A stretch of DNA of 64,000 bases from Loxodes magnus (taxonomy: Eukaryota > Ciliophora > Karyorelictea > Loxodida > Loxodidae): assembly GCA_946699065.1 (NCBI GenBank), contig CAMPDV010001312.1:56926-120925 (forward strand), read 5' to 3'. Both the position numbers and the translations under genes were made by a program. Positions 1 through 15,000 of the stretch are shown piece by piece (positions within the stretch are counted from its first letter, which is position 1; the number at the start of each line of letters is the position of its first letter). A model generated the notes under the pieces. That model did not search any database, was not told the origin of the DNA, and saw only the letters and a list, made by a program, of their open reading frames with translations.

Positions 1-1
1 T

Positions 2-3000
2 GGTCACACTAGTTCTGTATGATCTGTGGCTATATCCAGTGATTCAGAGTTCATCGTATCGGGAAGTTATGATTATACGGTGAGACTATGGGACGTCAAG
101 ACAGGTACCTGTAAGACCATGAGTGGTCACACTAGTCATGTATGATCTGTGGCTATATCCAGTGATTCAGAGTTCATTGTATCGGGAAGTGGAGATTATA
201 CGGTGAGACTATGGGACGTCAAGACAGGTACCTGTAAGACCATGAGTGGTCACACTAGTCATGAATGATCTGTGGCTATATCCAGTGATTCAGAGTTCAT
301 CGTATCGGGAAGTGCAGATAATACGGTGAGACTATGGGACGTCAAGACAGGTACCTGTAAGACCATGAGTGGTCACACTAGTTCTGTATGATCTGTGGCT
401 ATATCCAGTGATTCAGAGTTCATCGTATCGGGAAGTGGAGATTATACGGTGAGACTATGGGACGTCAAGACAGGTACCTGTAAGACCATGAGTGGTCACA
501 CTAGTCATGTATGATCTGTGGCTATATCCAGTGATTCAGAGTTCATTGTATCGGGAAGTGGAGATTATACGGTGAGACTATGGGACGTCAAGACAGGTAC
601 CTGTAAGACCATGAGTGGTCACACTAGTCATGTATGATCTGTGGCTATATCCAGTGATTCAGAGTTCATTGTATCGGGAAGTGGAGATTATACGGTGAGA
701 CTATGGGACGTCAAGACAGGTACCTGTAAGACCATGAGTGGTCACACTAGTCATGTATGATCTGTGGCTATATCCAGTGATTCAGAGTTCATTGTATCGG
801 GAAGTGGAGATTATACGGTGAGACTATGGGACGTCAAGACAGGTACCTGTAAGACCATGAGTGGTCACACTAGTTCTGTATGATCTGTGGCTATATCCAG
901 TGATTCAGAGTTCATCGTATCGGGAAGTGGAGATTATACGGTGAGACTATGGGACGTCAAGACAGGTACCTGTAAGACCATGAGTGGTCACACTAGTTCT
1001 GTATGATCTGTGGCTATATCCAATGATTCAGAGTTCATCGTATCGGGAAGTTATGATTATACGGTGAGACTATGGGACGTCAAGACAGGTACCTGTAAGA
1101 CCATGAGTGGTCACACTAGTCATGTATGATCTGTGGCTATATCCAGTGATTCAGAGTTCATCGTATCGGGAAGTGGAGATTATACGGTGAGACTATGGGA
1201 CGTCAAGACAGGTACCTGTAAGACCATGAGTGGTCACACTAGTTCTGTATGATCTGTGGCTATATCCAGTGATTCAGAGTTCATCGTATCGGGAAGTTAT
1301 GATTATACGGTGAGACTATGGGACGTCAAGACAGGTACCTGTAAGACCATGAGTGGTCACACTAGTTCTGTAATATCTGTGGCTATATCCAGTGATTCAG
1401 AGTTCATCGTATCGGGAAGTGCAGATAATACGGTGAGACTATGGGACGTCAAGACAGGTACCTGGAAGACCATGAGTGGTCACACTAGTTCTGTAATATC
1501 TGTGGCTATATCCAGTGATTCAGAGTTCATCGTATCGGGAAGTGCAGATAATACGGTGAGACTATGGGACGTCAAGACAGGTACCTGTAAGACCATGAGT
1601 GGTCTCACTTATTCTGTATCATCTATGGCTATATCCAGTGATTCAGAGTTCATCGTATCGGGAAGTGGAGATTATACGGTGAGACTATGGGACGTCAAGA
1701 CAGGTACCTGTAAGACCATGAGTGGTCACACTAGTCATGTATGATCTGTGGCCATATCCAGTGATTCAGAGTTCATCGTATCGGGAAGTGGAGATTATAC
1801 GGTGAGACTATGGGACGTCAAGACAGGTACCTGTGAGACCATGAGTGGTCACACTAGTCATGTATGATCTGTGGCCATATCCAGTGATTCAGAGTTCATC
1901 GTATCGGGAAGTTATGATTATACGGTGAGACTATGGGACGTCAAGACAGGTACCTGTAAGACCATGAGTGGTCACACTAGTTCTGTAATATCTGTGGCTA
2001 TATCCAGTGATTCAGAGTTCATCGTATCGGGAAGTGCAGATAATACGGTGAGACTATGGGACGTCAAGACAGGTACCTGTAAGACCATGAGTGGTCACAC
2101 TTATTCTGTATCATCTGTGGCTATATCCAGTGATTCAGAGTTCATCGTATCGGGAAGTGGAGATTATACGGTGAGACTATGGGACGTCAAGACAGGTACC
2201 TGTAAGACCATGAGTGGTCACACTAGTTCTGTATGATCTGTGGCTATATCCAGTGATTCAGAGTTCATCGTATCGGGAAGTGCAGATAATACGGTGAGAC
2301 TATGGGACGTCAAGACAGGTACCTGTAAGACCATGAGTGGTCACACTAGTCATGTATGATCTGTGGCTATATCCAGTGATTCAGAGTTCATTGTATCGCG
2401 AAGTGTAGATTAGACGGTGAGACTATGGGACGTCAAGACAGGTACCTGTAAGACCATGAGTGGTCACACTAGTTCTGTATGATCTGTGGCTATATCCAGT
2501 GATTCAGAGTTCATCGTATCGGGAAGTGGAGATTATACGGTGAGACTATGGGACGTCAAGACAGGTACCTGTAAGACCATGAGTGGTCACACTAGTTCTG
2601 TAATATCTGTGGCTATATCCAGTGATTCAGAGTTCATCGTATCGGGAAGTGCAGATAATACGGTGAGACTATGGGACGTCAAGACAGGTACCTGTAAGAC
2701 CATGAGTGGTCACACTAGTTCTGTAATATCTGTGGCTATATCCAGTGATTCAGAGTTCATCGTATCGGGAAGTGGAGATTATACGGTGAGACTATGGGAC
2801 GTCAAGACAGGTACCTGTAAGACCATGAGTGGTCACACTAGTTCTGTAATATCTGTGGCTATATCCAGTGATTCAGAGTTCATCGTATCGGGAAGTGCAG
2901 ATAATACGGTGAGACTATGGGACGTCAAGACAGGTACCTGTAAGACCATGAGTGGTCACACTAGTCATGAATGATCTGTGGCTATATCCAGTGATTCAGA

Positions 3001-6000
3001 GTTCATCGTATCGGGAAGTGGAGATTATACGGTGAGACTATGGGACGTCAAGACAGGTACCTGGAAGACCATGAGTGGTCACACTAGTTCTGTATGATCT
3101 GTGGCTATATCCAGTGATTCAGAGTTCATCGTATCGGGAAGTGGAGATTATACGGTGAGACTATGGGACGTCAAGACAGGTACCTGTGAGACCATGAGTG
3201 GTCACACTAGTTCTGTATGATCTGTGGCTATATCCAGTGATTCAGAGTTCATCGTATCGGGAAGTGGAGATTATACGGTGAGACTATGGGACGTCAAGAC
3301 AGGTACCTGTAAGACCATGAGTGGTCACACTAGTCATGTATGATCTGTGGCTATATCCAGTGATTCAGAGTTCATTGTATCGGGAAGTGGAGATTATACG
3401 GTGAGACTATGGGACGTCAAGACAGGTACCTGTAAGACCATGAGTGGTCACACTAGTCATGTATGATCTGTGGCTATATCCAGTGATTCAGAGTTCATTG
3501 TATCGGGAAGTGGAGATTATACGGTGAGACTATGGGACGTCAAGACAGGTACCTGTAAGACCATGAGTGGTCACACTAGTCATGTATGATCTGTGGCTAT
3601 ATCCAGTGATTCAGAGTTCATTGTATCGGGAAGTGGAGATTATACGGTGAGACTATGGGACGTCAAGACAGGTACCTGTAAGACCATGAGTGGTCACACT
3701 AGTTCTGTATGATCTGTGGCTATATCCAGTGATTCAGAGTTCATCGTATCGGGAAGTGGAGATTATACGGTGAGACTATGGGACGTCAAGACAGGTACCT
3801 GTAAGACCATGAGTGGTCACACTAGTTCTGTATGATCTGTGGCTATATCCAATGATTCAGAGTTCATCGTATCGGGAAGTTATGATTATACGGTGAGACT
3901 ATGGGACGTCAAGACAGGTACCTGTAAGACCATGAGTGGTCACACTAGTCATGTATGATCTGTGGCTATATCCAGTGATTCAGAGTTCATCGTATCGGGA
4001 AGTGGAGATTATACGGTGAGACTATGGGACGTCAAGACAGGTACCTGTAAGACCATGAGTGGTCACACTAGTTCTGTATGATCTGTGGCTATATCCAGTG
4101 ATTCAGAGTTCATCGTATCGGGAAGTTATGATTATACGGTGAGACTATGGGACGTCAAGACAGGTACCTGTAAGACCATGAGTGGTCACACTAGTTCTGT
4201 AATATCTGTGGCTATATCCAGTGATTCAGAGTTCATCGTATCGGGAAGTGCAGATAATACGGTGAGACTATGGGACGTCAAGACAGGTACCTGGAAGACC
4301 ATGAGTGGTCACACTAGTTCTGTAATATCTGTGGCTATATCCAGTGATTCAGAGTTCATCGTATCGGGAAGTGCAGATAATACGGTGAGACTATGGGACG
4401 TCAAGACAGGTACCTGTAAGACCATGAGTGGTCTCACTTATTCTGTATCATCTATGGCTATATCCAGTGATTCAGAGTTCATCGTATCGGGAAGTGGAGA
4501 TTATACGGTGAGACTATGGGACGTCAAGACAGGTACCTGTAAGACCATGAGTGGTCACACTAGTCATGTATGATCTGTGGCTATATCCAGTGATTCAGAG
4601 TTCATCGTATCGGGAAGTGCAGATAATACGGTGAGACTATGGGACGTCAAGACAGGTACCTGGAAGACCATGAGTGGTCTCACTTATTCTGTATCATCTG
4701 TGGCTATATCCAGTGATTCAGAGTTCATCGTATCGGGAAGTTATGATTATACGGTGAGACTATGGGACGTCAAGACAGGTACCTGTAAGACCATGAGTGG
4801 TCACACTAGTTCTGTAATATCTGTGGCTATATCCAGTGATTCAGAGTTCATCGTATCGGGAAGTGCAGATAATACGGTGAGACTATGGGACGTCAAGACA
4901 GGTACCTGTAAGACCATGAGTGGTCACACTTATTCTGTATCATCTGTGGCTATATCCAGTGATTCAGAGTTCATCGTATCGGGAAGTGGAGATTATACGG
5001 TGAGACTATGGGACGTCAAGACAGGTACCTGTAAGACCATGAGTGGTCACACTAGTTCTGTAATATCTGTGGCTATATCCAGTGATTCAGAGTTCATCGT
5101 ATCGGGAAGTGCAGATAATACGGTGAGACTATGGGACGTCAAGACAGGTACCTGGAAGACCATGAGTGGTCACACTAGTCATGTATGATCTGTGGCTATA
5201 TCCAGTGATTCAGAGTTCATTGTATCGCGAAGTGTAGATTAGACGGTGAGACTATGGGACGTCAAGACAGGTACCTGTAAGACCATGAGTGGTCACACTA
5301 GTTCTGTATGATCTGTGGCTATATCCAGTGATTCAGAGTTCATCGTATCGGGAAGTGGAGATTATACGGTGAGACTATGGGACGTCAAGACAGGTACCTG
5401 TAAGACCATGAGTGGTCACACTAGTTCTGTAATATCTGTGGCTATATCCAGTGATTCAGAGTTCATCGTATCGGGAAGTGCAGATAATACGGTGAGACTA
5501 TGGGACGTCAAGACAGGTACCTGTAAGACCATGAGTGGTCACACTAGTTCTGTAATATCTGTGGCTATATCCAGTGATTCAGAGTTCATCGTATCGGGAA
5601 GTGGAGATTATACGGTGAGACTATGGGACGTCAAGACAGGTACCTGTAAGACCATGAGTGGTCACACTAGTTCTGTAATATCTGTGGCTATATCCAGTGA
5701 TTCAGAGTTCATCGTATCGGGAAGTGCAGATAATACGGTGAGACTATGGGACGTCAAGACAGGTACCTGTAAGACCATGAGTGGTCACACTAGTCATGAA
5801 TGATCTGTGGCTATATCCAGTGATTCAGAGTTCATCGTATCGGGAAGTGGAGATTATACGGTGAGACTATGGGACGTCAAGACAGGTACCTGGAAGACCA
5901 TGAGTGGTCACACTAGTTCTGTATGATCTGTGGCTATATCCAGTGATTCAGAGTTCATCGTATCGGGAAGTGGAGATTATACGGTGAGACTATGGGACGT

Positions 6001-9000
6001 CAAGACAGGTACCTGTGAGACCATGAGTGGTCACACTAGTTCTGTATGATCTGTGGCTATATCCAGTGATTCAGAGTTCATCGTATCGGGAAGTGGAGAT
6101 TATACGGTGAGACTATGGGACGTCAAGACAGGTACCTGTAAGACCATGAGTGGTCACACTAGTTCTGTAATATCTGTGGCTATATCCAGTGATTCAGAGT
6201 TCATCGTATCGGGAAGTGGAGATTATACGGTGAGACTATGGGACGTCAAGACAGGTACCTGTAAGACCATGAGTGGTCACACTAGTCATGAATGATCTGT
6301 GGCTATATCCAGTGATTCAGAGTTCATCGTATCGGGAAGTGGAGATTATACGGTGAGACTATGGGACGTCAAGACAGGTACCTGTAAGACCATGAGTGGT
6401 CACACTAGTTCTGTAATATCTGTGGCTATATCCAGTGATTCAGAGTTCATCGTATCGGGAAGTGCAGATAATACGGTGAGACTATGGGACGTCAAGACAG
6501 GTACCTGTAAGACCATGAGTGGTCACACTAGTCATGTATGATCTGTGGCTATATCCAGTGATTCAGAGTTCATCGTATCGGGAAGTGCAGATAATACGGT
6601 GAGACTATGGGACGTCAAGACAGGTACCTGGAAGACCATGAGTGGTCACACTAGTTCTGTATGATCTGTGGCTATATCCAGTGATTCAGAGTTCATCGTA
6701 TCGGGAAGTGGAGATTATACGGTGAGACTATGGGACGTCAAGACAGGTACCTGTAAGACCATGAGTGGTCACACTAGTCATGTATGATCTGTGGCTATAT
6801 CCAGTGATTCAGAGTTCATCGTATCGGGAAGTGGAGATTATACGGTGAGACTATGGGACGTCAAGACAGGTACCTGTAAGACCATGAGTGGTCACACTAG
6901 TTCTGTAATATCTGTGGCTATATCCAGTGATTCAGAGTTCATCGTATCGGGAAGTGCAGATTATACGGTGAGACTATGGGACGTCAAGACAGGTACCTGT
7001 AAGACCATGAGTGGTCACACTAGTTCTGTATGATCTGTGGCTATATCCAGTGATTCAGAGTTCATCGTATCGGGAAGTGGAGATTATACGGTGAGACTAT
7101 GGGACGTCAAGACAGGTACCTGTAAGACCATGAGTGGTCACACTAGTCATGTATGATCTGTGGCTATATCCAGTGATTCAGAGTTCATCGTATCGGGAAG
7201 TGGAGATTATACGGTGAGACTATGGGACGTCAAGACAGGTACCTGTAAGACCATGAGTGGTCACACTAGTTCTGTAATATCTGTGGCTATATCCAGTGAT
7301 TCAGAGTTCATCGTATCGGGAAGTGCAGATTATACGGTGAGACTATGGGACGTCAAGACAGGTACCTGTAAGACCATGAGTGGTCACACAGATTCTGTAT
7401 GATCTGTGGCTATATCCAGTGATTCAGAGTTCATCGTATCGGGAAGTTAAGATTATACGGTGAGACTATGGGACGTCAAGACAGGTACCTGTAAGACCAT
7501 GAGTGGTCACACTAGTTCTGTAATATCTGTGGCTATATCCAGTGATTCAGAGTTCATCGTATCGGGAAGTGCAGATAATACGGTGAGACTATGGGACGTC
7601 AAGACAGGTACCTGTAAGACCATGAGTGGTCACACTAGTTCTGTAATATCTGTGGCTATATCCAGTGATTCAGAGTTCATCGTATCGGGAAGTGGAGATT
7701 ATACGGTGAGACTATGGGACGTCAAGACAGGTACCTGGAAGACCATGAGTGGTCTCACTTATTCTGTATCATCTGTGGCTATATCCAGTGATTCAGAGTT
7801 CATCGTATCGGGAAGTGCAGATAATACGGTGAGACTATGGGACGTCAAGACAGGTACCTGTAAGACCATGAGTGGTCACACTAGTTCTGTATGATCTGTG
7901 GCTATATCCAGTGATTCAGAGTTCATCGTATCGGGAAGTGCAGATAATACGGTGAGACTATGGGACGTCAAGACAGGTACCTGTAAGACCATGAGTGGTC
8001 ACACTAGTTCTGTATGATCTGTGGCTATATCCAGTGATTCAGAGTTCATCGTATCGGGAAGTGGAGATTATACGGTGAGACTATGGGACGTCAAGACAGG
8101 TACCTGTAAGACCATGAGTGGTCACACTAGTTCTGTATGATCTGTGGCTATATCCAGTGATTCAGAGTTCATCGTATCGGGAAGTGGAGATTATACGGTG
8201 AGACTATGGGACGTCAAGACAGGTACCTGTGAGACCATGAGTGGTCACACTAGTTCTGTATCATCTGTGGCTATATCCAGTGATTCAGAGTTCATCGTAT
8301 CGGGAAGTGGAGATTATACGGTGAGACTATGGGACGTCAAGACAGGTACCTGTAAGACCATGAGTGGTCACACTAGTTCTGTATCATCTGTGGCTATATC
8401 CAGTGATTCAGAGTTCATCGTATCGGGAAGTGCAGATAATACGGTGAGACTATGGGACGTCAAGACAGGTACCTGTAAGACAATGAGTGGTCACACTAGT
8501 TCTGTAATATCTGTGGCTATATCCAGTGATTCAGAGTTCATCGTATCGGGAAGTGCAGATAATACGGTGAGACTATGGGACGTCAAGACAGGTACCTGTA
8601 AGACCATGAGTGGTCACACTAGTTCTGTAATATCTGTGGCTATATCCAGTGATTCAGAGTTCATCGTATCGGGAAGTGCAGATAATACGGTGAGACTATG
8701 GGACGTCAAGACAGGTACCTGGAAGACCATGAGTGGTCTCACTTATTCTGTATCATCTGTGGCTATATCCAGTGATTCAGAGTTCATCGTATCGGGAAGT
8801 GCAGATAATACGGTGAGACTATGGGACGTCAAGACAGGTACCTGTAAGACCATGAGTGGTCACACTAGTTCTGTAATATCTGTGGCTATATCCAGTGATT
8901 CAGAGTTCATCGTATCGGGAAGTGCAGATAATACGGTGAGACTATGGGACGTCAAGACAGGTACCTGTGAGACCATGAGTGGTCACACTAGTTCTGTATG

Positions 9001-12000
9001 ATCTGTGGCTATATCCAGTGATTCAGAGTTCATCGTATCGGGAAGTGGAGATTATACGGTGAGACTATGGGACGTCAAGACAGGTACCTGTAAGACCATG
9101 AGTGGTCACACTAGTTCTGTATGATCTGTGGCTATATCCAGTGATTCAGAGTTCATCGTATCGGGAAGTGCAGATAATACGGTGAGACTATGGGACGTCA
9201 AGACAGGTACCTGTAAGACCATGAGTGGTCACACTAGTTCTGTAATATCTGTGGCTATATCCAGTGATTCAGAGTTCATCGTATCGGGAAGTTATGATTA
9301 TACGGTGAGACTATGGGACGTCAAGACAGGTACCTGTAAGACCATGAGTGGTCACACTAGTTCTGTATGATTTGTGGCTATATCCAGTGATTCAGAGTTC
9401 ATTGTATCGGGAAGTGGAGATTATACGGTGAGACTATGGGACGTCAAGACAGGTACCTGGAAGACCATGAGTGGTCTCACTTATTCTGTATCATCTGTGG
9501 CTATATCCAGTGATTCAGAGTTCATCGTATCGGGAAGTGCAGATAATACGGTGAGACTATGGGACGTCAAGACAGGTACCTGTAAGACCATGAGTGGTCA
9601 CACTAGTTCTGTATCATCTGTGGCTATATCCAGTGATTCAGAGTTCATCGTATCGGGAAGTGGAGATTATACGGTGAGACTATGGGACGTCAAGACAGGT
9701 ACCTGTAAGACCATGAGTGGTCACACTAGTTCTGTATCATCTGTGGCTATATCCAGTGATTCAGAGTTCATCGTATCGGGAAGTGCAGATAATACGGTGA
9801 GACTATGGGACGTCAAGACAGGTACCTGTAAGACCATGAGTGGTCTCACTTATTCTGTATCATCTGTGGCTATATCCAGTGATTCAGAGTTCATCGTATC
9901 GGGAAGTGGAGATTATACGGTGAGACTATGGGACGTCAAGACAGGTACCTGTAAGACCATGAGTGATCACACTTATTCTGTAATATCTGTGGCTATATCC
10001 AGTGATTCAGAGTTCATCGTATCGGGAAGTGCAGATAATACGGTGAGACTATGGGACGTCAAGACAGGTACCTGTAAGACCATGAGTGGTCACACTAGTT
10101 CTGTAATATCTGTGGCTATATCCAGTGATTCAGAGTTCATCGTATCGGGAAGTGGAGATTATACGGTGAGACTATGGGACGTCAAGACAGGTACCTGTAA
10201 GACCATGAGTGGTCACACTAGTTATGTATGATCTGTGGCTATATCCAGTGATTCAGAGTTCATCGTATCGGGAAGTGCAGATAATACGGTGAGACTATGG
10301 GACGTCAAGACAGGTACCTGTAAGACCATGAGTGGTCACACTAGTTCTGTATCATCTGTGGCTATATCCAGTGATTCAGAGTTCATTGTATCGGGAAGTG
10401 GAGATTATACGGTGAGACTATGGGACGTCAAGACAGGTACCTGTAAGACCATGAGTGGTCACACTAGTTCTGTATGATCTGTGGCTATATCCAGTGATTC
10501 AGAGTTCATCGTATCGGGAAGTGCAGATAATACGGTGAGACTATGGGACGTCAAGACAGGTACCTGTAAGACCATGAGTGGTCTCACTTATTCTGTATCA
10601 TCTGTGGCTATATCCAGTGATTCAGAGTTCATTGTATCGGGAAGTGGAGATTATACGGTGAGACTATGGGACGTCAAGACAGGTACCTGTAAGACCATGA
10701 GTGGTCACACTAGTTCTGTATGATCTGTGGCTATATCCAGTGATTCAGAGTTCATTGTATCGGGAAGTGGAGATTATACGGTGAGACTATGGGACGTCAA
10801 GACAGGTACCTGTAAGACCATGAGTGGTCACACTAGTTCTGTATGATCTGTGGCTATATCCAGTGATTCAGAGTTCATTGTATCGGGAAGTGGAGATTAT
10901 ACGGTGAGACTATGGGACGTCAAGACAGGTACCTGTAAGACCATGAGTGGTCACACTAGTTCTGTAATATCTGTGGCTATATCCAGTGATTCAGAGTTCA
11001 TCGTATCGGGAAGTGCAGATAATACGGTGAGACTATGGGACGTCAAGACAGGTACCTGTAAGACCATGAGTGATCACACTTATTCTGTAATATCTGTGGC
11101 TATATCCAGTGATTCAGAGTTCATCGTATCGGGAAGTGCAGATAATACGGTGAGACTATGGGACGTCAAGACAGGTACCTGTAAGACCATGAGTGGTCAC
11201 ACTAGTTCTGTATGATCTGTGGCTATATCCAGTGATTCAGAGTTCATCGTATCGGGAAGTGGAGATTATACGGTGAGACTATGGGACGTCAAGACAGGTA
11301 CCTGTAAGACCATGAGTGGTCTCACTTATTCTGTATGATCTGTGGCTATATCCAGTGATTCAGAGTTCATCGTATCGGGAAGTGCAGATTAGACAGTGAG
11401 ACTATGGGACGTCAAGACAGGTACCTGTAAGACCATGAGTGGTCACACTAGTTCTGTATGATCTGTGGCTATATCCAGTGATTCAGAGTTCATCGTATCG
11501 GGAAGTGGAGATAAGACGGTGAGACTATGGGACGTCAAGACAGGTACCTGTAAGACCATGAGTGGTCACACTAGTTCTGTATGATCTGTGGCTATATCCA
11601 GTGATTCAGAGTTCATTGTATCGGGAAGTGCAGATTATACGGTGAGACTATGGGACGTCAAGACAGGTACCTGTAAGACCATGAGTGGTCACACTAGTTC
11701 TGTAATATCTGTGGCTATATCCAGTGATTCAGAGTTCATCGTATCGGGAAGTGCAGATTAGACAGTGAGACTATGGGACGTCAAGACAGGTACCTGTAAG
11801 ACCATGAGTGGTCACACTAGTTCTGTAATATCTGTGGCTATATCCAGTGATTCAGAGTTCATCGTATCGGGAAGTGCAGATAATACGGTGAGACTATGGG
11901 ACGTCAAGACAGGTACCTGTAAGACCATGAGTGGTCACACTAGTTCTGTATGATCTGTGGCTATATCCAGTGATTCAGAGTTCATCGTATCGGGAAGTGC

Positions 12001-15000
12001 AGATTAGACAGTGAGACTATGGGACGTCAAGACAGGTACCTGTAAGACCATGAGTGGTCACACTAGTTCTGTATGATCTGTGGCTATATCCAGTGATTCA
12101 GAGTTCATCGTATCGGGAAGTGGAGATTATACGGTGAGACTATGGGACGTCAAGACAGGTACCTGGAAGACCATGAGTGGTCACACTAGTTCTGTATGAT
12201 CTGTGGCTATATCCAGTGATTCAGAGTTCATCGTATCGGGAAGTGGAGATTATACGGTGAGACTATGGGACGTCAAGACAGGTACCTGGAAGACCATGAG
12301 TGGTCACACTAGTTCTGTAATATCTGTGGCTATATCCAGTGATTCAGAGTTCATCGTATCGGGAAGTGGAGATTATACGGTGAGACTATGGGACGTCAAG
12401 ACAGGTACCTGTGAGACCATGAGTGGTCACACTAGTTCTGTATCATCTGTGGCTATATCCAGTGATTCAGAGTTCATCGTATCGGGAAGTGCAGATAATA
12501 CGGTGAGACTATGGGACGTCAAGACAGGTACCTGTAAGACCATGAGTGGTCACACTAGTCATGTATGATCTGTGGCTATATCCAGTGATTCAGAGTTCAT
12601 CGTATCGGGAAGTTATGATTATACGGTGAGACTATGGGACGTCAAGACAGGTACCTGTAAGACCATGAGTGGTCACACTAGTTCTGTATGATTTGTGGCT
12701 ATATCCAGTGATTCAGAGTTCATTGTATCGGGAAGTGGAGATTATACGGTGAGACTATGGGACGTCAAGACAGGTACCTGTAAGACCATGAGTGGTCACA
12801 CTAGTTCTGTATGATTTGTGGCTATATCCAGTGATTCAGAGTTCATTGTATCGGGAAGTGGAGATTATACGGTGAGACTATGGGACGTCAAGACAAGTAC
12901 CTGTAAGACCATGAGTGGTCACACTAGTTCTGTATGATCTGTGGCTATATCCAGTGATTCAGAGTTCATCGTATCGGGAAGTGGAGATTATACGGTGAGA
13001 CTATGGGACGTCAAGACAGGTACCTGGAAGACCATGAGTGGTCACACTAGTTCTGTATCATCTGTGGCTATATCCAGTGATTCAGAGTTCATCGTATCGG
13101 GAAGTTATGATTATACGGTGAGACTATGGGACGTCAAGACAGGTACCTGTAAGACCATGAGTGGTCACACTAGTTCTGTAATATCTGTGGCTATATCCAG
13201 TGATTCAGAGTTCATCGTATCGGGAAGTGCAGATAATACGGTGAGACTATGGGACGTCAAGACAGGTACCTGTAAGACCATGAGTGGTCACACTAGTTCT
13301 GTAATATCTGTGGCTATATCCAGTGATTCAGAGTTCATCGTATCGGGAAGTGGAGATTATACGGTGAGACTATGGGACGTCAAGACAGGTACCTGTAAGA
13401 CCATGAGTGGTCACACTAGTCATGTATGATCTGTGGCTATATCCAGTGATTCAGAGTTCATCGTATCGGGAAGTGCAGATAATACGGTGAGACTATGGGA
13501 CGTCAAGACAGGTACCTGTAAGACCATGAGTGGTCTCACTTATTCTGTATCATCTGTGGCTATATCCAGTGATTCAGAGTTCATCGTATCGGGAAGTGCA
13601 GATAATACGGTGAGACTATGGGACGTCAAGACAGGTACCTGTAAGACCATGAGTGGTCACACTAGTTCTGTAATATCTGTGGCTATATCCAGTGATTCAG
13701 AGTTCATCGTATCGGGAAGTGCAGATAATACGGTGAGACTATGGGACGTCAAGACAGGTACCTGTAAGACCATGAGTGGTCACACTAGTTCTGTATCATC
13801 TGTGGCTATATCCAGTGATTCAGAGTTCATCGTATCGGGAAGTGCAGATAATACGGTGAGACTATGGGACGTCAAGACAGGTACCTGTAAGACCATGAGT
13901 GGTCACACTAGTTCTGTAATATCTGTGGCTATATCCAGTGATTCAGAGTTCATCGTATCGGGAAGTGCAGATAATACGGTGAGACTATGGGACGTCAAGA
14001 CAGGTACCTGTAAGACCATGAGTGGTCTCACTTATTCTGTAATATCTGTGGCTATATCCAGTGATTCAGAGTTCATCGTATCGGGAAGTGGAGATAAGAC
14101 GGTGAGACTATGGGACGTCAAGACAGGTACCTGTAAGACCATGAGTGGTCACACTAGTTCTGTATGATCTGTGGCTATATCCAGTGATTCAGAGTTCATT
14201 GTATCGGGAAGTGCAGATTATACGGTGAGACTATGGGACGTCAAGACAGGTACCTGTAAGACCATGAGTGGTCACACTAGTTCTGTAATATCTGTGGCTA
14301 TATCCAGTGATTCAGAGTTCATTGTATCGGGAAGTGGAGATTATACGGTGAGACTATGGGACGTCAAGACAGGTACCTGTAAGACCATGAGTGGTCACAC
14401 TAGTCATGTATGATCTGTGGCTATATCCAGTGATTCAGAGTTCATCGTATCGGGAAGTTATGATTATACGGTGAGACTATGGGACGTCAAGACAGGTACC
14501 TGTAAGACCATGAGTGGTCACACTAGTTCTGTAATATCTGTGGCTATATCCAGTGATTCAGAGTTCATCGTATCGGGAAGTGCAGATAATACGGTGAGAC
14601 TATGGGACGTCAAGACAGGTACCTGTAAGACCATGAGTGGTCACACTAGTTCTGTATGATCTGTGGCTATATCCAGTGATTCAGAGTTCATCGTATCGGG
14701 AAGTGGAGATTATACGGTGAGACTATGGGACGTCAAGACAGGTACCTGTAAGACCATGAGTGGTCACACTAGTTCTGTAATATCTGTGGCTATATCCAGT
14801 GATTCAGAGTTCATTGTATCGGGAAGTGGAGATTATACGGTGAGACTATGGGACGTCAAGACAGGTACCTGGAAGACCATGAGTGGTCACACTAGTTCTG
14901 TAATATCTGTGGCTATATCCAGTGATTCAGAGTTCATCGTATCGGGAAGTGCAGATTAGACAGTGAGACTATGGGACGTCAAGACAGGTACCTGTAAGAC

